From positions 1 to 47,510 of the forward strand of contig JAPYOZ010000002.1 of NCBI GenBank assembly GCA_029941485.1: a DNA stretch of 47,510 bases, written 5' to 3'. The DNA comes from Gammaproteobacteria bacterium. GTDB taxonomy: Bacteria > Pseudomonadota > Gammaproteobacteria > PS1 > Pseudothioglobaceae. The translations under genes were made by a program, and so were the position numbers. The notes beneath the pieces were generated by a model that was given only the letters and a program-made list of their open reading frames with translations, was not told where the DNA came from and ran no database searches. This document shows positions 22,669-31,641 of the stretch, in pieces. Every line of letters begins with the position of its first letter. Position 1 is the first letter of the stretch.

Positions 22669-22734
22669 GCTAGTTCTCCCGAGTAAAATATGGCTATGTT
22701 ATTTAAAATAAATTCCGACAATTATATCTGAAAT

Positions 22735-23781
22735 ATGAGCTCAACTTTTTCAAAAAATGACTCGCATTACATGGCAATTGCACTTAAGCTTGCCAGCAAG
22801 GGAATATATGGCGTTAAATCCAACCCCATGGTGGGTTGTGTGATTGTTAAGGACGACAAAATCATTGCCAAAGGGCACCATAAAACCTTTGGTGAAGCAC
22901 ACGCAGAAATCAATGCGCTAAAACAAATCGATCATCAAGCCAATGAGGCGACGCTTTTTATCACATTAGAACCTTGTTCTCACCAAGGGAAAACCCCACC
23001 TTGTGCACAAGCCATTATTGATTCTGGCGCTAAAAAGGTGATTATTGCCATGCTAGATCCCAACCCTTTAGTCAGTAGCAAAGGAGTGAGTATGCTTGAA
23101 AACGCAGGCATTGAGGTATTAATAGGGTTAATGGAAAATGAAGCTTTGGAATTAAACCGTGGTTTTGTCAAACGAATGCAAATAGGCAGACCTTTTGTCA
23201 CTTGTAAAATTGCCATGAGTCTTGATGGTAAAACTTCAATGAAGTCTGGCGAAAGCAAATGGATTACAGCAGAACCCGCAAGACAAGACGTGCAATACCT
23301 ACGTGCTAATCATCAAGCTATTGTAACTGGATCAGGTACTGTCATTGATGACAACCCTGCAATGACGGTACGTCTTAATGAGATTGATTCATCGCCATTA
23401 AGGGTTGTTATTGATGGCAAAGATCAAATACAAGATAAGTCTCTCAATATTTTTTCAGGCAATGCACCGACATTAATTCTAAACGCTGGTAACACCAAAA
23501 TGCTTAAATCTGGCAAGTTGGATTTAGATGATGCACTTAAACACTTGGGCGACCAAGGGATTAACAATGCGTTGCTTGAAGCTGGTCCTGGCCTCGTTGG
23601 TGCTATGATTGAGGCCAAACTCATTGATAGGTTTGTCATTTACACGGCACCGATACTCATGGGTAGCGATGCTAATTCCATGGCTAATTTAGCATTTAAA
23701 AATATGAACGATAAAATAAAACTCAACATTCAAGACATTAGAATGGTGGGTGATGATATTAAGATTACTGCCACAATCTAA
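22735..23781 (+). CDS. ribD: Bifunctional riboflavin biosynthesis deaminase/reductase
   Basis: RibD converts 2,5-diamino-6-ribosylamino-pyrimidinone phosphate through deamination and reduction in riboflavin synthesis. The 348 residues hold both domains. The N-terminal zinc cytidine-deaminase-like part has GEAHAEINAL and EPCSHQGKTPPC. The C-terminal NADPH reductase part begins near 150 (RPFVTCKIAMSLDGKTSM) and has LLEAGPGLVGAMI. The length is normal. It is divergent from recA and shares a 66-bp promoter region. Its stop overlaps the coaBC start (TAATG). No other rib genes are adjacent. Confidence 0.97.
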   Translation: MSSTFSKNDSHYMAIALKLASKGIYGVKSNPMVGCVIVKDDKIIAKGHHKTFGEAHAEINALKQIDHQANEATLFITLEPCSHQGKTPPCAQAIIDSGAKKVIIAMLDPNPLVSSKGVSMLENAGIEVLIGLMENEALELNRGFVKRMQIGRPFVTCKIAMSLDGKTSMKSGESKWITAEPARQDVQYLRANHQAIVTGSGTVIDDNPAMTVRLNEIDSSPLRVVIDGKDQIQDKSLNIFSGNAPTLILNAGNTKMLKSGKLDLDDALKHLGDQGINNALLEAGPGLVGAMIEAKLIDRFVIYTAPILMGSDANSMANLAFKNMNDKIKLNIQDIRMVGDDIKITATI

Positions 23782-24974
23782 TGAAACGCTTAACCAATAA
23801 AAGAATATTATTAGGAGTGAGTGGCTCTATTGCTGCTTATAAAGCACCTGATATTGTGCGTCGCTTACAAGATCTAGGTGCCGAAGTTAGAGTTGTGCTT
23901 ACTCAAGGTGGGGCTAAATTTATTACTGAGCTTTCCCTGCAAGCCACTTCAAAAAATAAAGTGCACGATAATTTATGGGACAAAGAAGCGGAACTCGCAA
24001 TGGGGCATATTGAGCTTGCCAAATGGGCAGATGCAATTTTAGTCGCGCCCGCTAGTGCCAACACACTTGCTAATTTAAGCGCCGGTAAGGCAAGTGACTT
24101 ACTTAGCAATGTAGTGTTAGCCAGTGATGCTCCAGTGTTAATAGCGCCAGCAATGAATCAGAAAATGTATGGCTCGTTAGCCGTTAAAGATAACTTATCC
24201 ATTCTCCAAGAACGCAATATTAAGTTCATCTCACCCGAATACGGTGAACAAGCTTGTGGTGATATCGGCGAAGGAAGGCTAGCCGATCCCGGTGAAATTG
24301 CCAAACAAGTGTCTGAAATATTTAGCTCTACAAAATTGACTGGCAAAAAAGTACTCATTACGCTAGGTGCTACCATTGAAGCCATTGATCCTGTTAGATA
24401 CCTATCCAACCACAGTAGTGGCAAGATGGGAATGGCACTTGCTCGAGCTTGCATCGAAGCAGGCGCACAAGTTACACTGATCCATGGTGACGTGTCAATA
24501 CCACTAAGTAATAAGTCGAATAATATTTCGGCAAACAGTGCTTCAGAAATGCATCAAGCAGTCATGGAAAACATTGGCAATCAAGACGTCTTTATTGCTT
24601 GTGCAGCCGTGAGTGATTACCGAGTTAAAAACATCGAAAAAAATAAAATAAAGAAAGAAAATAAAACACTCACCCTTGAGCTTATTCCAAATAAAGACAT
24701 CCTTGCTGATGTTTGCAAATTAAACCACAAACCAATCTGTATTGGCTTTGCTGCAGAAACGCAAAATTTGATCGAAAATGCACAAAATAAACTAAAAAAT
24801 AAAGGTTGTGATGCTATTATTTTAAACGACGTTTCAAGGGCAGATTTTGGCTTCAAAATGAATGACAATGAAGTGGTTTTTTTAACACAAAAATCCAGCC
24901 TAAAAATACAGAAAAATAGCAAACAAAAAATTGGACGAAAAATCGTTGAAATCATCATCGAGAAATTCTTATAA
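23781..24974 (+). CDS. coaBC: Phosphopantothenoylcysteine decarboxylase / phosphopantothenate-cysteine ligase
   Basis: This bifunctional CoA-biosynthesis flavoprotein is 397 residues. The N-terminal CoaC domain (about 1-190) shows GVSGSIAAYKAPD, GHIELAKWADAILVAPASANTLA with the catalytic histidine and PASANT motif, and PAMNQKMY. The C-terminal CoaB domain shows ITLGATIEAIDPVRYLSNHSSGKMG and later NKDILADVC. The two domains are in the usual order and complete. The ATG overlaps the ribD stop, implying coupled translation. The following 345 nt are non-coding or hold only a tiny ORF. Confidence 0.97.
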   Translation: MKRLTNKRILLGVSGSIAAYKAPDIVRRLQDLGAEVRVVLTQGGAKFITELSLQATSKNKVHDNLWDKEAELAMGHIELAKWADAILVAPASANTLANLSAGKASDLLSNVVLASDAPVLIAPAMNQKMYGSLAVKDNLSILQERNIKFISPEYGEQACGDIGEGRLADPGEIAKQVSEIFSSTKLTGKKVLITLGATIEAIDPVRYLSNHSSGKMGMALARACIEAGAQVTLIHGDVSIPLSNKSNNISANSASEMHQAVMENIGNQDVFIACAAVSDYRVKNIEKNKIKKENKTLTLELIPNKDILADVCKLNHKPICIGFAAETQNLIENAQNKLKNKGCDAIILNDVSRADFGFKMNDNEVVFLTQKSSLKIQKNSKQKIGRKIVEIIIEKFL

Positions 24975-25009
24975 ATAATTAAAAAGCTTGTTAAATCAAC
25001 GCTCAATAG

Positions 25010-25037
25010 AGTTACACACAAAACTGTGGATAACTCT
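25010..25037. repeat. 28-bp inverted repeat with two DnaA-box-like 9-mers
   Basis: GAGTTACACACA is followed by 4 nt and then TGTGGATAACTC; the arms match at 10 of 12 positions. The right arm contains TGTGGATAA, the exact complement of the consensus DnaA box TTATCCACA. The left arm contains TTACACACA, close to the weaker box TTATACACA. No T-tract follows, so it does not look like a terminator. Confidence 0.6.
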
Positions 25038-25220
25038 GTTAATATCTAGTTAAAAATCATCAAAAATGCCGATATATTGCGGTTTTCTATGGTTTTGAGT
25101 AAAAAATAAACAGTTGTTTTTTTTAAATAAAAATCAATAACTTACGAATATTTATAGAAAGTATTTATATTAGAATATGGTCATTTACTTAACTAAATGC
25201 CTTTTGGAGGAAAACTTTTA

Positions 25221-25286
25221 ATGTTCCACGTATTAAATCGGGTGTTTCACGAAATATTAGACTATCATAAAATACCAATTATCTAA
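25221..25286 (+). CDS. Candidate 21-residue peptide ORF
   Basis: ATG at 25221 follows GGAGG (25206-25210) with 10-nt spacing, and the frame stops at 25286. The product would begin MFHVLNRVFHEILDYH, with three histidines, and shows no signal peptide or known motif. It ends 33 nt before comEC. It may be a real micro-protein, a leader peptide for comEC, or the remnant of a longer gene. No homology could be tested. Confidence 0.3.
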   Translation: MFHVLNRVFHEILDYHKIPII

Positions 25287-25319
25287 TCTTCTATGACTTA
25301 GAATTATGATCAATTTTAT

Positions 25320-27608
25320 ATGCTAATTTACGCCCTAAACTTCCTCCTTGGTATCGTGGTATTTTCACTCAAAAATACCGCACAAATATCCAGCTTAGAA
25401 TGGGGTTTGTTCTGGGTGTTAATTTTTGGGTTTTTAGCTCTTTTTAAGCGTTATAAACCCCTCTCACTCAACATTGCTATTTTTTTATTAGGTTTTGCAT
25501 GGATGGGCCTATTCTCAAGCCATATTATTAGTACCCAAGTCGCTAATACTTACCTCAATAAGCCACTCCTCATTCAAGGTAAAATTTCCCAACTACCCGA
25601 ACAAACACTCAAAAAAACCAAATTTATTTTTGATGCTCAAATGCCTTTTAAAGCACGCCTAAAATTATCTTGGTACGGGAACAATCACTCCAAACTAAAC
25701 ACTGGGGATACTTGGCAATTATTAGTCAAACTCAAGCGCAATAACGGGTATCAAAACTTAGGCGGATTCGATTATGAAAAATGGCTGTTTTACAAGCAAA
25801 TAGACGCTACTGGTTACGTCAAATCGTCTGAATCTAATCAACTGTTAGTGCAAAATCAAAGCCCATCGATTGACCAACTGCGTCAAGACATACGCAGTTT
25901 TCTTAGGCCGTCTTTAAAAGATCTAAGTTTTGGTGGGGTGATTAATGCATTGATTATTGGTGACCGATCTTTCATTACCGAGCACCATTGGAAATTATTT
26001 CAATCCACCAATACTACTCACCTAAGTGTTATCTCTGGGCTTCATATTGGACTTATATCTGGCTTAGTGTTCTTATTAGCTACTTTTATTTGGAGACAGT
26101 GCAACCTTTGCTCTGTGCGCATTCCAGCAAAAATAGTGGGTAGTTATTTTGGCATTATTTCTGCACTTGTGTACGCACTCATTGCTGGGTTTTCTATTCC
26201 CACTGGACGTGCTTTTATCATGGCCAGCGTTGTCTTTATTTCAATTATTTTAAGGCGTCATCATAACGTTTGGCAACTGTATGGTATCGCTTTATTATTA
26301 ACACTCGTTACTAATCCTGCTAGTGTCTTTAGTGTTGGATTCTGGCTGTCTTTCTACGTAGTAGCCATTATTATTTATGGTGCTGGACAACACCAAAATA
26401 AACCTTGGATTTACCGCCTAATTTACATTCAACTACTCATCACTCTAGCAACCATACCGCTGATTTCTTGGTTTTTTAACACCGGCTCTGTCTTCTCGCC
26501 CATTGCTAATTTAGTAGCCATTCCTGTGTTTAGTTTTGTCACCACACCACTGTCATTAATCGGTGCATTGTTTGCCATTAGTGATCTTACCTACCTTGCC
26601 GATCTTAGTTTTGAGATCAGTAATCTGTCTTTAATAGCATTGTCTTACCTATTGGATTTTTTGCAAAATTTTAGCTTTAATCAGTGGCATTACGCACAAA
26701 GTGCTAGTGTTGATTTGACTTTGTTCATTAGTGCCATCTTCATTGCTATTGTCCCAAAAGGGTTAAAACTAAGAAAAATATCTCTGCTGATGCTGATCTT
26801 AATACTGTTTGCACCCACACTTAAATTAAACGACAATTCAGCGCTCGTGACCGTGCTTGATGTGGGACAAGGACTCTCAACAGTGGTTCAAACCAAAAAC
26901 CATACCTTGTTGTTTGATACGGGCGCTGCTTACCCATCTGGATTTAATATGGGTGAAAGCGTTATTAACCCTTATCTTAAAACCAAACAAATTAAATCAT
27001 TGGATAAAATCATCATCTCTCATGGTGACAATGATCACATTGGTGGACTCAAGAGTGTTTTGAATGAATTTAATGCACAAGAAATACTCACTTCAGTGCC
27101 TTATAAAATAGCTCAACCAGCAACACAATGCAACTTTGGTCAAACGTGGCAATGGGACGGGGTGTTGTTTGAAATACTAAACCCTAGTAAAAACACTGAT
27201 TTTAAAGGCAATAATGCCTCATGCGTACTCAAGGTTTCCACTAAAAAACATTCTGTGTTACTCACCGGAGACATTGAGAAAAAAGCCGAAAAATATTTAA
27301 TTAAAAACCACAAAGACAAACTTTCATCCAATGTTCTACTCTCACCTCACCACGGCAGTAAAACCTCTTCCACAATGGATTTCATTCGCGCAGTATCACC
27401 AAAAACCGTTGTTATTTCTAGTGGTTTTAAAAATCGTTTCAACCATCCGGCTAAAATAGTAACCGAGCGATACAGGGCTAATAACTTGAACATTATTAAT
27501 ACTAATTGCGCCGGTCAAATAGACATCGAACTAAAAGATGAAGTTCTAATTTTACAATACAGAAAAAAACATCAACGCTTCTACATGCGCCAATGCACTC
27601 CACCTTAG
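25320..27608 (+). CDS. comEC: ComEC/Rec2-family DNA uptake channel
   Basis: ComEC is the inner-membrane channel that takes in single-stranded DNA during natural transformation. It is 762 residues: an N-terminal OB-like region, then the competence domain with many membrane helices and the signature SVISGLHIGLISGLVF. A C-terminal metallo-beta-lactamase domain starts near 510 (VLDVGQGLSTVVQTKNHTLLFDTG, SHGDNDHIGGL, LLSPHHGSKTSS) with its metal motif complete. This is the full three-part form. No clear SD precedes the ATG. It overlaps dnaE tail to tail by 4 bp. Other competence genes are not in the window. Confidence 0.95.
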   Translation: MLIYALNFLLGIVVFSLKNTAQISSLEWGLFWVLIFGFLALFKRYKPLSLNIAIFLLGFAWMGLFSSHIISTQVANTYLNKPLLIQGKISQLPEQTLKKTKFIFDAQMPFKARLKLSWYGNNHSKLNTGDTWQLLVKLKRNNGYQNLGGFDYEKWLFYKQIDATGYVKSSESNQLLVQNQSPSIDQLRQDIRSFLRPSLKDLSFGGVINALIIGDRSFITEHHWKLFQSTNTTHLSVISGLHIGLISGLVFLLATFIWRQCNLCSVRIPAKIVGSYFGIISALVYALIAGFSIPTGRAFIMASVVFISIILRRHHNVWQLYGIALLLTLVTNPASVFSVGFWLSFYVVAIIIYGAGQHQNKPWIYRLIYIQLLITLATIPLISWFFNTGSVFSPIANLVAIPVFSFVTTPLSLIGALFAISDLTYLADLSFEISNLSLIALSYLLDFLQNFSFNQWHYAQSASVDLTLFISAIFIAIVPKGLKLRKISLLMLILILFAPTLKLNDNSALVTVLDVGQGLSTVVQTKNHTLLFDTGAAYPSGFNMGESVINPYLKTKQIKSLDKIIISHGDNDHIGGLKSVLNEFNAQEILTSVPYKIAQPATQCNFGQTWQWDGVLFEILNPSKNTDFKGNNASCVLKVSTKKHSVLLTGDIEKKAEKYLIKNHKDKLSSNVLLSPHHGSKTSSTMDFIRAVSPKTVVISSGFKNRFNHPAKIVTERYRANNLNIINTNCAGQIDIELKDEVLILQYRKKHQRFYMRQCTPP

Positions 27609-30600
27609 CAGGAGCGAATCTCACTCACTTGATTACCTAGCAAGTCATTCAATGCTTCGCTTAATTGTCGCTTGGGTGAAACAAAATAACTTTGTGGGAG
27701 TGACAATTGCCCTTCAAGATTGTCGTATTGGTACAAAAATTTGACCGGACATTCTCCACGATGTTCGTGCAACACATCAGACAGCTGACTAAACAACTCT
27801 TGATGTTTAGCGTTGAGTGTAACTTCAATGCTTCTAAAATAACTATCAAAACTATCAATATTGTCAACAATCACTTGATATTCATCGCCAAATTTTTTAT
27901 TCTTTTTGATCTTACCAGACACCACTACAATCTCATTAACAATGAGTTTGTCACTAAGTGGGCTTAGTGCTCTAGGGAAGATAACAGCACTGATTTTTTT
28001 TGAACCGTCTTCAATCACAATATTGGCCATTTGATCGCCATTATGAGTTGTGATATAGCGCAACTCTGAAATCAAAGCCAGCACTCGGACTTCTTTATTA
28101 TTCCTAAATACAATGTCTTTAGGTAAGACTGCATCAATGCGTTTTAAATCGTCTTTATACTCATCGGTAGGGTGGTCGTAAAAATAATAACCCATCACAC
28201 TTTTTTCAAACTTTAGTCTTTCTTTGAATGAAAAACTTGGGCAAGGTGTGTAACTAGGTTCGTATTCATTGTACTCTCCAGCATTAGAAAACAAACCGCT
28301 TTGTCCATTAGAAATGTCGTTTTGTTTTTGTTCTGCTTGCTTAACTGCTTTTGGATAAGTTTTAAACAAACTCGCCCTATCAATGCCAAACACATCAAAG
28401 GCGCCGCTATAAATCAAAGCTTCAATGGTACGCTTGTTCAAAGATTTTTTTTCGAGACGCATGCAAAAATCAAATAAATCTTTGTATTCGCCACTTGATT
28501 CACGCTCTGCCACCAAGGTTCGTACTAAAGCCTCACCCACTCCTTTGATAGCACCTAAACCATAAATAATGGTTTTATTGTCTCGAATACTAAACTCATA
28601 ATCCGACTCACAAACATTGGGTCCATTAACAACCAAACCCATATTTTGTACTTCATTAATAGTAAAGGCAATCTTGTCGGTATCGTCCATCTTATCTGAT
28701 AATACCGATGCCATAAATGCTGCTGGATAATGCGCTTTAAGCCATACTGTTTGGTAGGACACATAGGCGTAAGCCACCGAATGTGATTTATTAAAACCAT
28801 AACCTGCAAACTTATCAATGTAATCAAAAACCTCATTGGCTTTCTTGTTTGCTATGTTTTTTTTCTTAGCACCTTTTACAAAAACTGAACGTTGCATCGC
28901 CATTTCATCGGCTTTTTTCTTACCCATGGCACGTCGGAGTAAATCCGCCCCGCCTAGAGAATAACCAGCCATGACCTGTGCCGATTTCATCACTTGTTCT
29001 TGATAAACAAATACGCCGTTGGTTGGTTTTAAAATTTCCTCTAGTAAAGGATGTGGGTATTCTACGTCTCTTCTGCCGTGTTTAACATCAATGTAATCAT
29101 TAATGTAATCCATCGCTCCTGGACGGTACAAGGCAAGCATATCAACAATGTCATCAAAAGAATTGGCTTTAAGTTTTTTCAAATAACCACGCATGCCTTC
29201 TGATTCCAGCTGGAATATTCCTGTGGTGTCACCACGCCGTAAGAGTTTATACACGGCTTTATCATCCAAAGGCAAAGTGTTAACATCAATCAACTCATCA
29301 CTCAAACCTTTAGCGTGAATCATTTTGACGGTTTTATCAATCACCGTTAGATTGGACAAACCTAAAAAGTCAAACTTCACCAATCCTAGCGCTTCCACGT
29401 CTTTCATGTCAAATTGAGAAACCACGCCATCGGACTCTCCAGGGCCTTTGTAAATCGGGCAAAAATCACTGATCTTACTTGGTGCAATCAACACACCACC
29501 AGCGTGAGTACCAACATTACGTACCAAGCCTTCTAACTCCAACGACAAATCCATCAGTGCCGTAACACTCTCTTCCGAATCGTATCTTTGCTTTAACTCC
29601 TCGGAATACCATTTGTCTTTATTTTCTTGTGAATCGTTTTTATTAAAAACACCCAAAGCCCTTGAGAGGTTTATTTTTAAATCATTAGGAATTGACTTAG
29701 ATATCCTATCGCTAAACCCATAAGGATGTCCTAAAACACGACCTACATCACGCACAACACCTTTTGCCGCCATCTTGCCATAAGTAATGATTTGCGATAC
29801 TTTTTCAGCGCCGTATTTTTGAGACACGTAAGCAATCACTTCATCGCGACGATCTGTGCAAAAATCAATGTCAAAGTCTGGCATTGATACACGCTCAGGA
29901 TTTAAAAAACGTTCAAATAACAGCTCATGCCTTATCGGATCAACATTGGTAATACCCAGTGCATAAGCGACCAAGGAGCCAGCACCAGAACCACGCCCAG
30001 GTCCAACCGGAATATCATTGTCTCTAGACCATTTTATAAAATCTGCAACGATTAAAAAATAACCCGGAAAATCCATTTGAATAATCACACCAAGCTCATA
30101 CTCTAGTCGCGTGTCATAAACTTTTCGATCAACTTGTATTTTTTCCAAACGCTTATCCAGACCAACTTTGGACTCTTTTGCAAAAAACTGCGCAGTGCTC
30201 AACTCTTTAGGCACAGGAAAGTTTGGCAAATAATTCTTTTTATACAGTTCGAAATGCAAATTACAACGTTTGGCAATCTCAACACTATTGGTTAACAACT
30301 CTGGCAAATCAGAAAATAATTCGACCATTTCATCAATCGACTTTAAATACTGTTGTGCACTGTAATGCTTATCACGACGGGCATCGTCCAAAAGCTCCCC
30401 TTGTGAAATACAAATTCTAGCCTCGTGTGCCTGATAATCTGATTCCACTAAAAACTCAACGTCATTAGTGGCAACCAAAGGAATCCCTAATTCAAGTCCT
30501 AATTCAAGACAGAGATGCAAATGTTTTTCATCGTTAACGCGTCCTGTTCTTTGCACGGCAAGGTAAAAACGATCGGTGAAAATTGACGACCAAAACCTCG

Positions 30601-31054
30601 TTTTTTCTTGAGCCTCAAGCACTTGATTTGCTAGCAGATAATGAGCGATGTCACTGCGTATAGGTGGGGCAATCATAAGCAAACCTTGATGATGATTAAC
30701 CAATTGTTCGGCACTAATACTCACCCCTTTAATGCTTTGTCCTTGCAGGTAAGACAATGAAATTAATTCTGAAAGGTTTAAATAACCTTGCCGATCTTGA
30801 CACAGCAACAATACTGAATAATTTTGAGTATCGTCCCTAATGGTTAGCTCAGCACCAAAAATAGGTTTAATGCCGTTAGAAGTGGCTTTTTGATAGAACT
30901 TAACCGACGCAAAAAGATTGCCCACGTCCGTTAGTGCAACGGCTCTCATGCTTAACTTTTTTACCTGTTCAATGAGTTTTGGTATGCGTATTAAGCTGTT
31001 CTTAACAGAATATTCACTGTGACAATGAAGATGAACAAATTCAGTATTGGGCAT
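27605..31054 (-). CDS. dnaE: DNA polymerase III alpha subunit
   Basis: This is the replicative C-family polymerase, 1149 residues. It opens with a PHP domain (FVHLHCHSEYSVKNSLI). The catalytic palm has GPGRGSGAGSLVAYALGIT and the acidic triad motif PDFDIDFCTDRR at 392 onward. Further segments are GMRGYLKKLKANSFDDIV, a helix-hairpin-helix region near 840 (GLGAIKGVGEALV) and an OB domain near 1000 (ALISELRYITTHNGDQMANIVIEDG). The length and layout are those of gammaproteobacterial DnaE1. The start lacks a recognisable SD. Upstream is a 301-nt AT-rich gap. Confidence 0.98.
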   Translation of the reverse strand: MPNTEFVHLHCHSEYSVKNSLIRIPKLIEQVKKLSMRAVALTDVGNLFASVKFYQKATSNGIKPIFGAELTIRDDTQNYSVLLLCQDRQGYLNLSELISLSYLQGQSIKGVSISAEQLVNHHQGLLMIAPPIRSDIAHYLLANQVLEAQEKTRFWSSIFTDRFYLAVQRTGRVNDEKHLHLCLELGLELGIPLVATNDVEFLVESDYQAHEARICISQGELLDDARRDKHYSAQQYLKSIDEMVELFSDLPELLTNSVEIAKRCNLHFELYKKNYLPNFPVPKELSTAQFFAKESKVGLDKRLEKIQVDRKVYDTRLEYELGVIIQMDFPGYFLIVADFIKWSRDNDIPVGPGRGSGAGSLVAYALGITNVDPIRHELLFERFLNPERVSMPDFDIDFCTDRRDEVIAYVSQKYGAEKVSQIITYGKMAAKGVVRDVGRVLGHPYGFSDRISKSIPNDLKINLSRALGVFNKNDSQENKDKWYSEELKQRYDSEESVTALMDLSLELEGLVRNVGTHAGGVLIAPSKISDFCPIYKGPGESDGVVSQFDMKDVEALGLVKFDFLGLSNLTVIDKTVKMIHAKGLSDELIDVNTLPLDDKAVYKLLRRGDTTGIFQLESEGMRGYLKKLKANSFDDIVDMLALYRPGAMDYINDYIDVKHGRRDVEYPHPLLEEILKPTNGVFVYQEQVMKSAQVMAGYSLGGADLLRRAMGKKKADEMAMQRSVFVKGAKKKNIANKKANEVFDYIDKFAGYGFNKSHSVAYAYVSYQTVWLKAHYPAAFMASVLSDKMDDTDKIAFTINEVQNMGLVVNGPNVCESDYEFSIRDNKTIIYGLGAIKGVGEALVRTLVAERESSGEYKDLFDFCMRLEKKSLNKRTIEALIYSGAFDVFGIDRASLFKTYPKAVKQAEQKQNDISNGQSGLFSNAGEYNEYEPSYTPCPSFSFKERLKFEKSVMGYYFYDHPTDEYKDDLKRIDAVLPKDIVFRNNKEVRVLALISELRYITTHNGDQMANIVIEDGSKKISAVIFPRALSPLSDKLIVNEIVVVSGKIKKNKKFGDEYQVIVDNIDSFDSYFRSIEVTLNAKHQELFSQLSDVLHEHRGECPVKFLYQYDNLEGQLSLPQSYFVSPKRQLSEALNDLLGNQVSEIRSC

Positions 31055-31355
31055 TAAATAGTTTTTAAAAATGAAAAATTACTAAAAATATAAGAAAACT
31101 TTCTTTGTATTTTACAACTAAAAAATTTAAATTACACGCTCAACTTCTGCAATTAAATCCTTGTTAAATAAAACTCACAGAAAATCTCTCGCAGAAAAAT
31201 TTAGCAAATAATGCAAATCAGATTTTTTCAAGCAATAAATCTTACTAAAAATACGTTTTTAACTGATAAAAATGGTTGTTTTTGCTGTTGTTTATGAGTC
31301 ATTTAGAAATAATCGAAATTGCTAAATAAATAACCATTAATTGATTGTTTTGATT
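31055..31355. other. AT-rich gap upstream of dnaE
   Basis: These 301 nt are very AT-rich and contain no ORF or structured RNA I can support. They should hold the dnaE promoter on the minus strand. One weak candidate is TTGTAA followed after 19 nt by TATATT. Several short A/T-tract motifs recur but no clean direct repeat is seen. Confidence 0.4.
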
Positions 31356-31562
31356 TTATTTATCCTTGTTTGCACACGCTTTAAGGAAATTATTCCAACC
31401 TTCCCATTGATCTTCATAAGCTTTCTGGGGGTTCGATGGCAAATCAACGTGAATGTCTTTGTATGAAATTTGATAATCCAATTTAGTAGCCACTGGAAGT
31501 ACGTAGCCCTTAATTAGCTCTACTGCCTGGCCATACTTAATGTAGGTTTTTTTATCTCTCAT
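31356..31562 (-). CDS. Small protein with one integrase-repeat-like motif
   Basis: This is a 68-residue protein without signal peptide or membrane helix. Its C-terminal half, LPSNPQKAYEDQWEGWNNF, closely resembles the short repeat (LPSNPxxxYxxxWxGWxxWLG) found in tandem in some phage-type integrases and in marine bacterial proteins, known as the integrase repeat unit (INT_rpt). I recognise the motif by eye, not by a search. No recombinase catalytic domain is attached. It lies downstream of the sox terminator on the same strand, so it is either transcribed separately or by read-through. Function unknown. Confidence 0.6.
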   Translation of the reverse strand: MRDKKTYIKYGQAVELIKGYVLPVATKLDYQISYKDIHVDLPSNPQKAYEDQWEGWNNFLKACANKDK

Positions 31563-31592
31563 TAATTTTATCTATTTTTTTATTTTGCCATT

Positions 31593-31620
31593 AAAAAAAT
31601 GCCTCAATTAAGAGGCATTT
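31593..31620 (-). terminator. Rho-independent terminator of the sox operon
   Basis: On the minus strand, AAATGCCTC, a 6-nt loop TTAATT and GAGGCATTT form a perfect 9-bp stem. The run of T that ends the stem continues for four more, giving TTTTTTT. It lies about 20 nt after the soxK-like stop. Confidence 0.92.
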
Positions 31621-31641
31621 AAATTAACTTTAGATTTTACT

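Larger units (their letters stand above)
24975..25319. other. Intergenic region coaBC-comEC with DnaA-box-like palindrome
   Basis: This 345-nt AT-rich gap holds three visible things. There is an imperfect palindrome at 25010-25037 containing two DnaA-box-like 9-mers, a poly-T/A-rich stretch at 25115-25180, and a short ORF with a strong SD at 25206-25286. A TATGAT at 25305-25310 could be the comEC -10. I see no rho-independent terminator after coaBC and no recognisable structured RNA. Confidence 0.5.

Noticed and set aside
25010-25037. Terminator for coaBC
   Set aside because: The inverted repeat is not followed by a T tract and is moderately AT-rich, so it does not have terminator form.
24975-25319. 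Chromosomal replication origin
   Set aside because: Only two DnaA-like boxes, no dnaA/dnaN/mnmG nearby, and the strongly expressed rpo-ribosomal block would be transcribed against forks leaving this point. Kept only as a DnaA-site finding.
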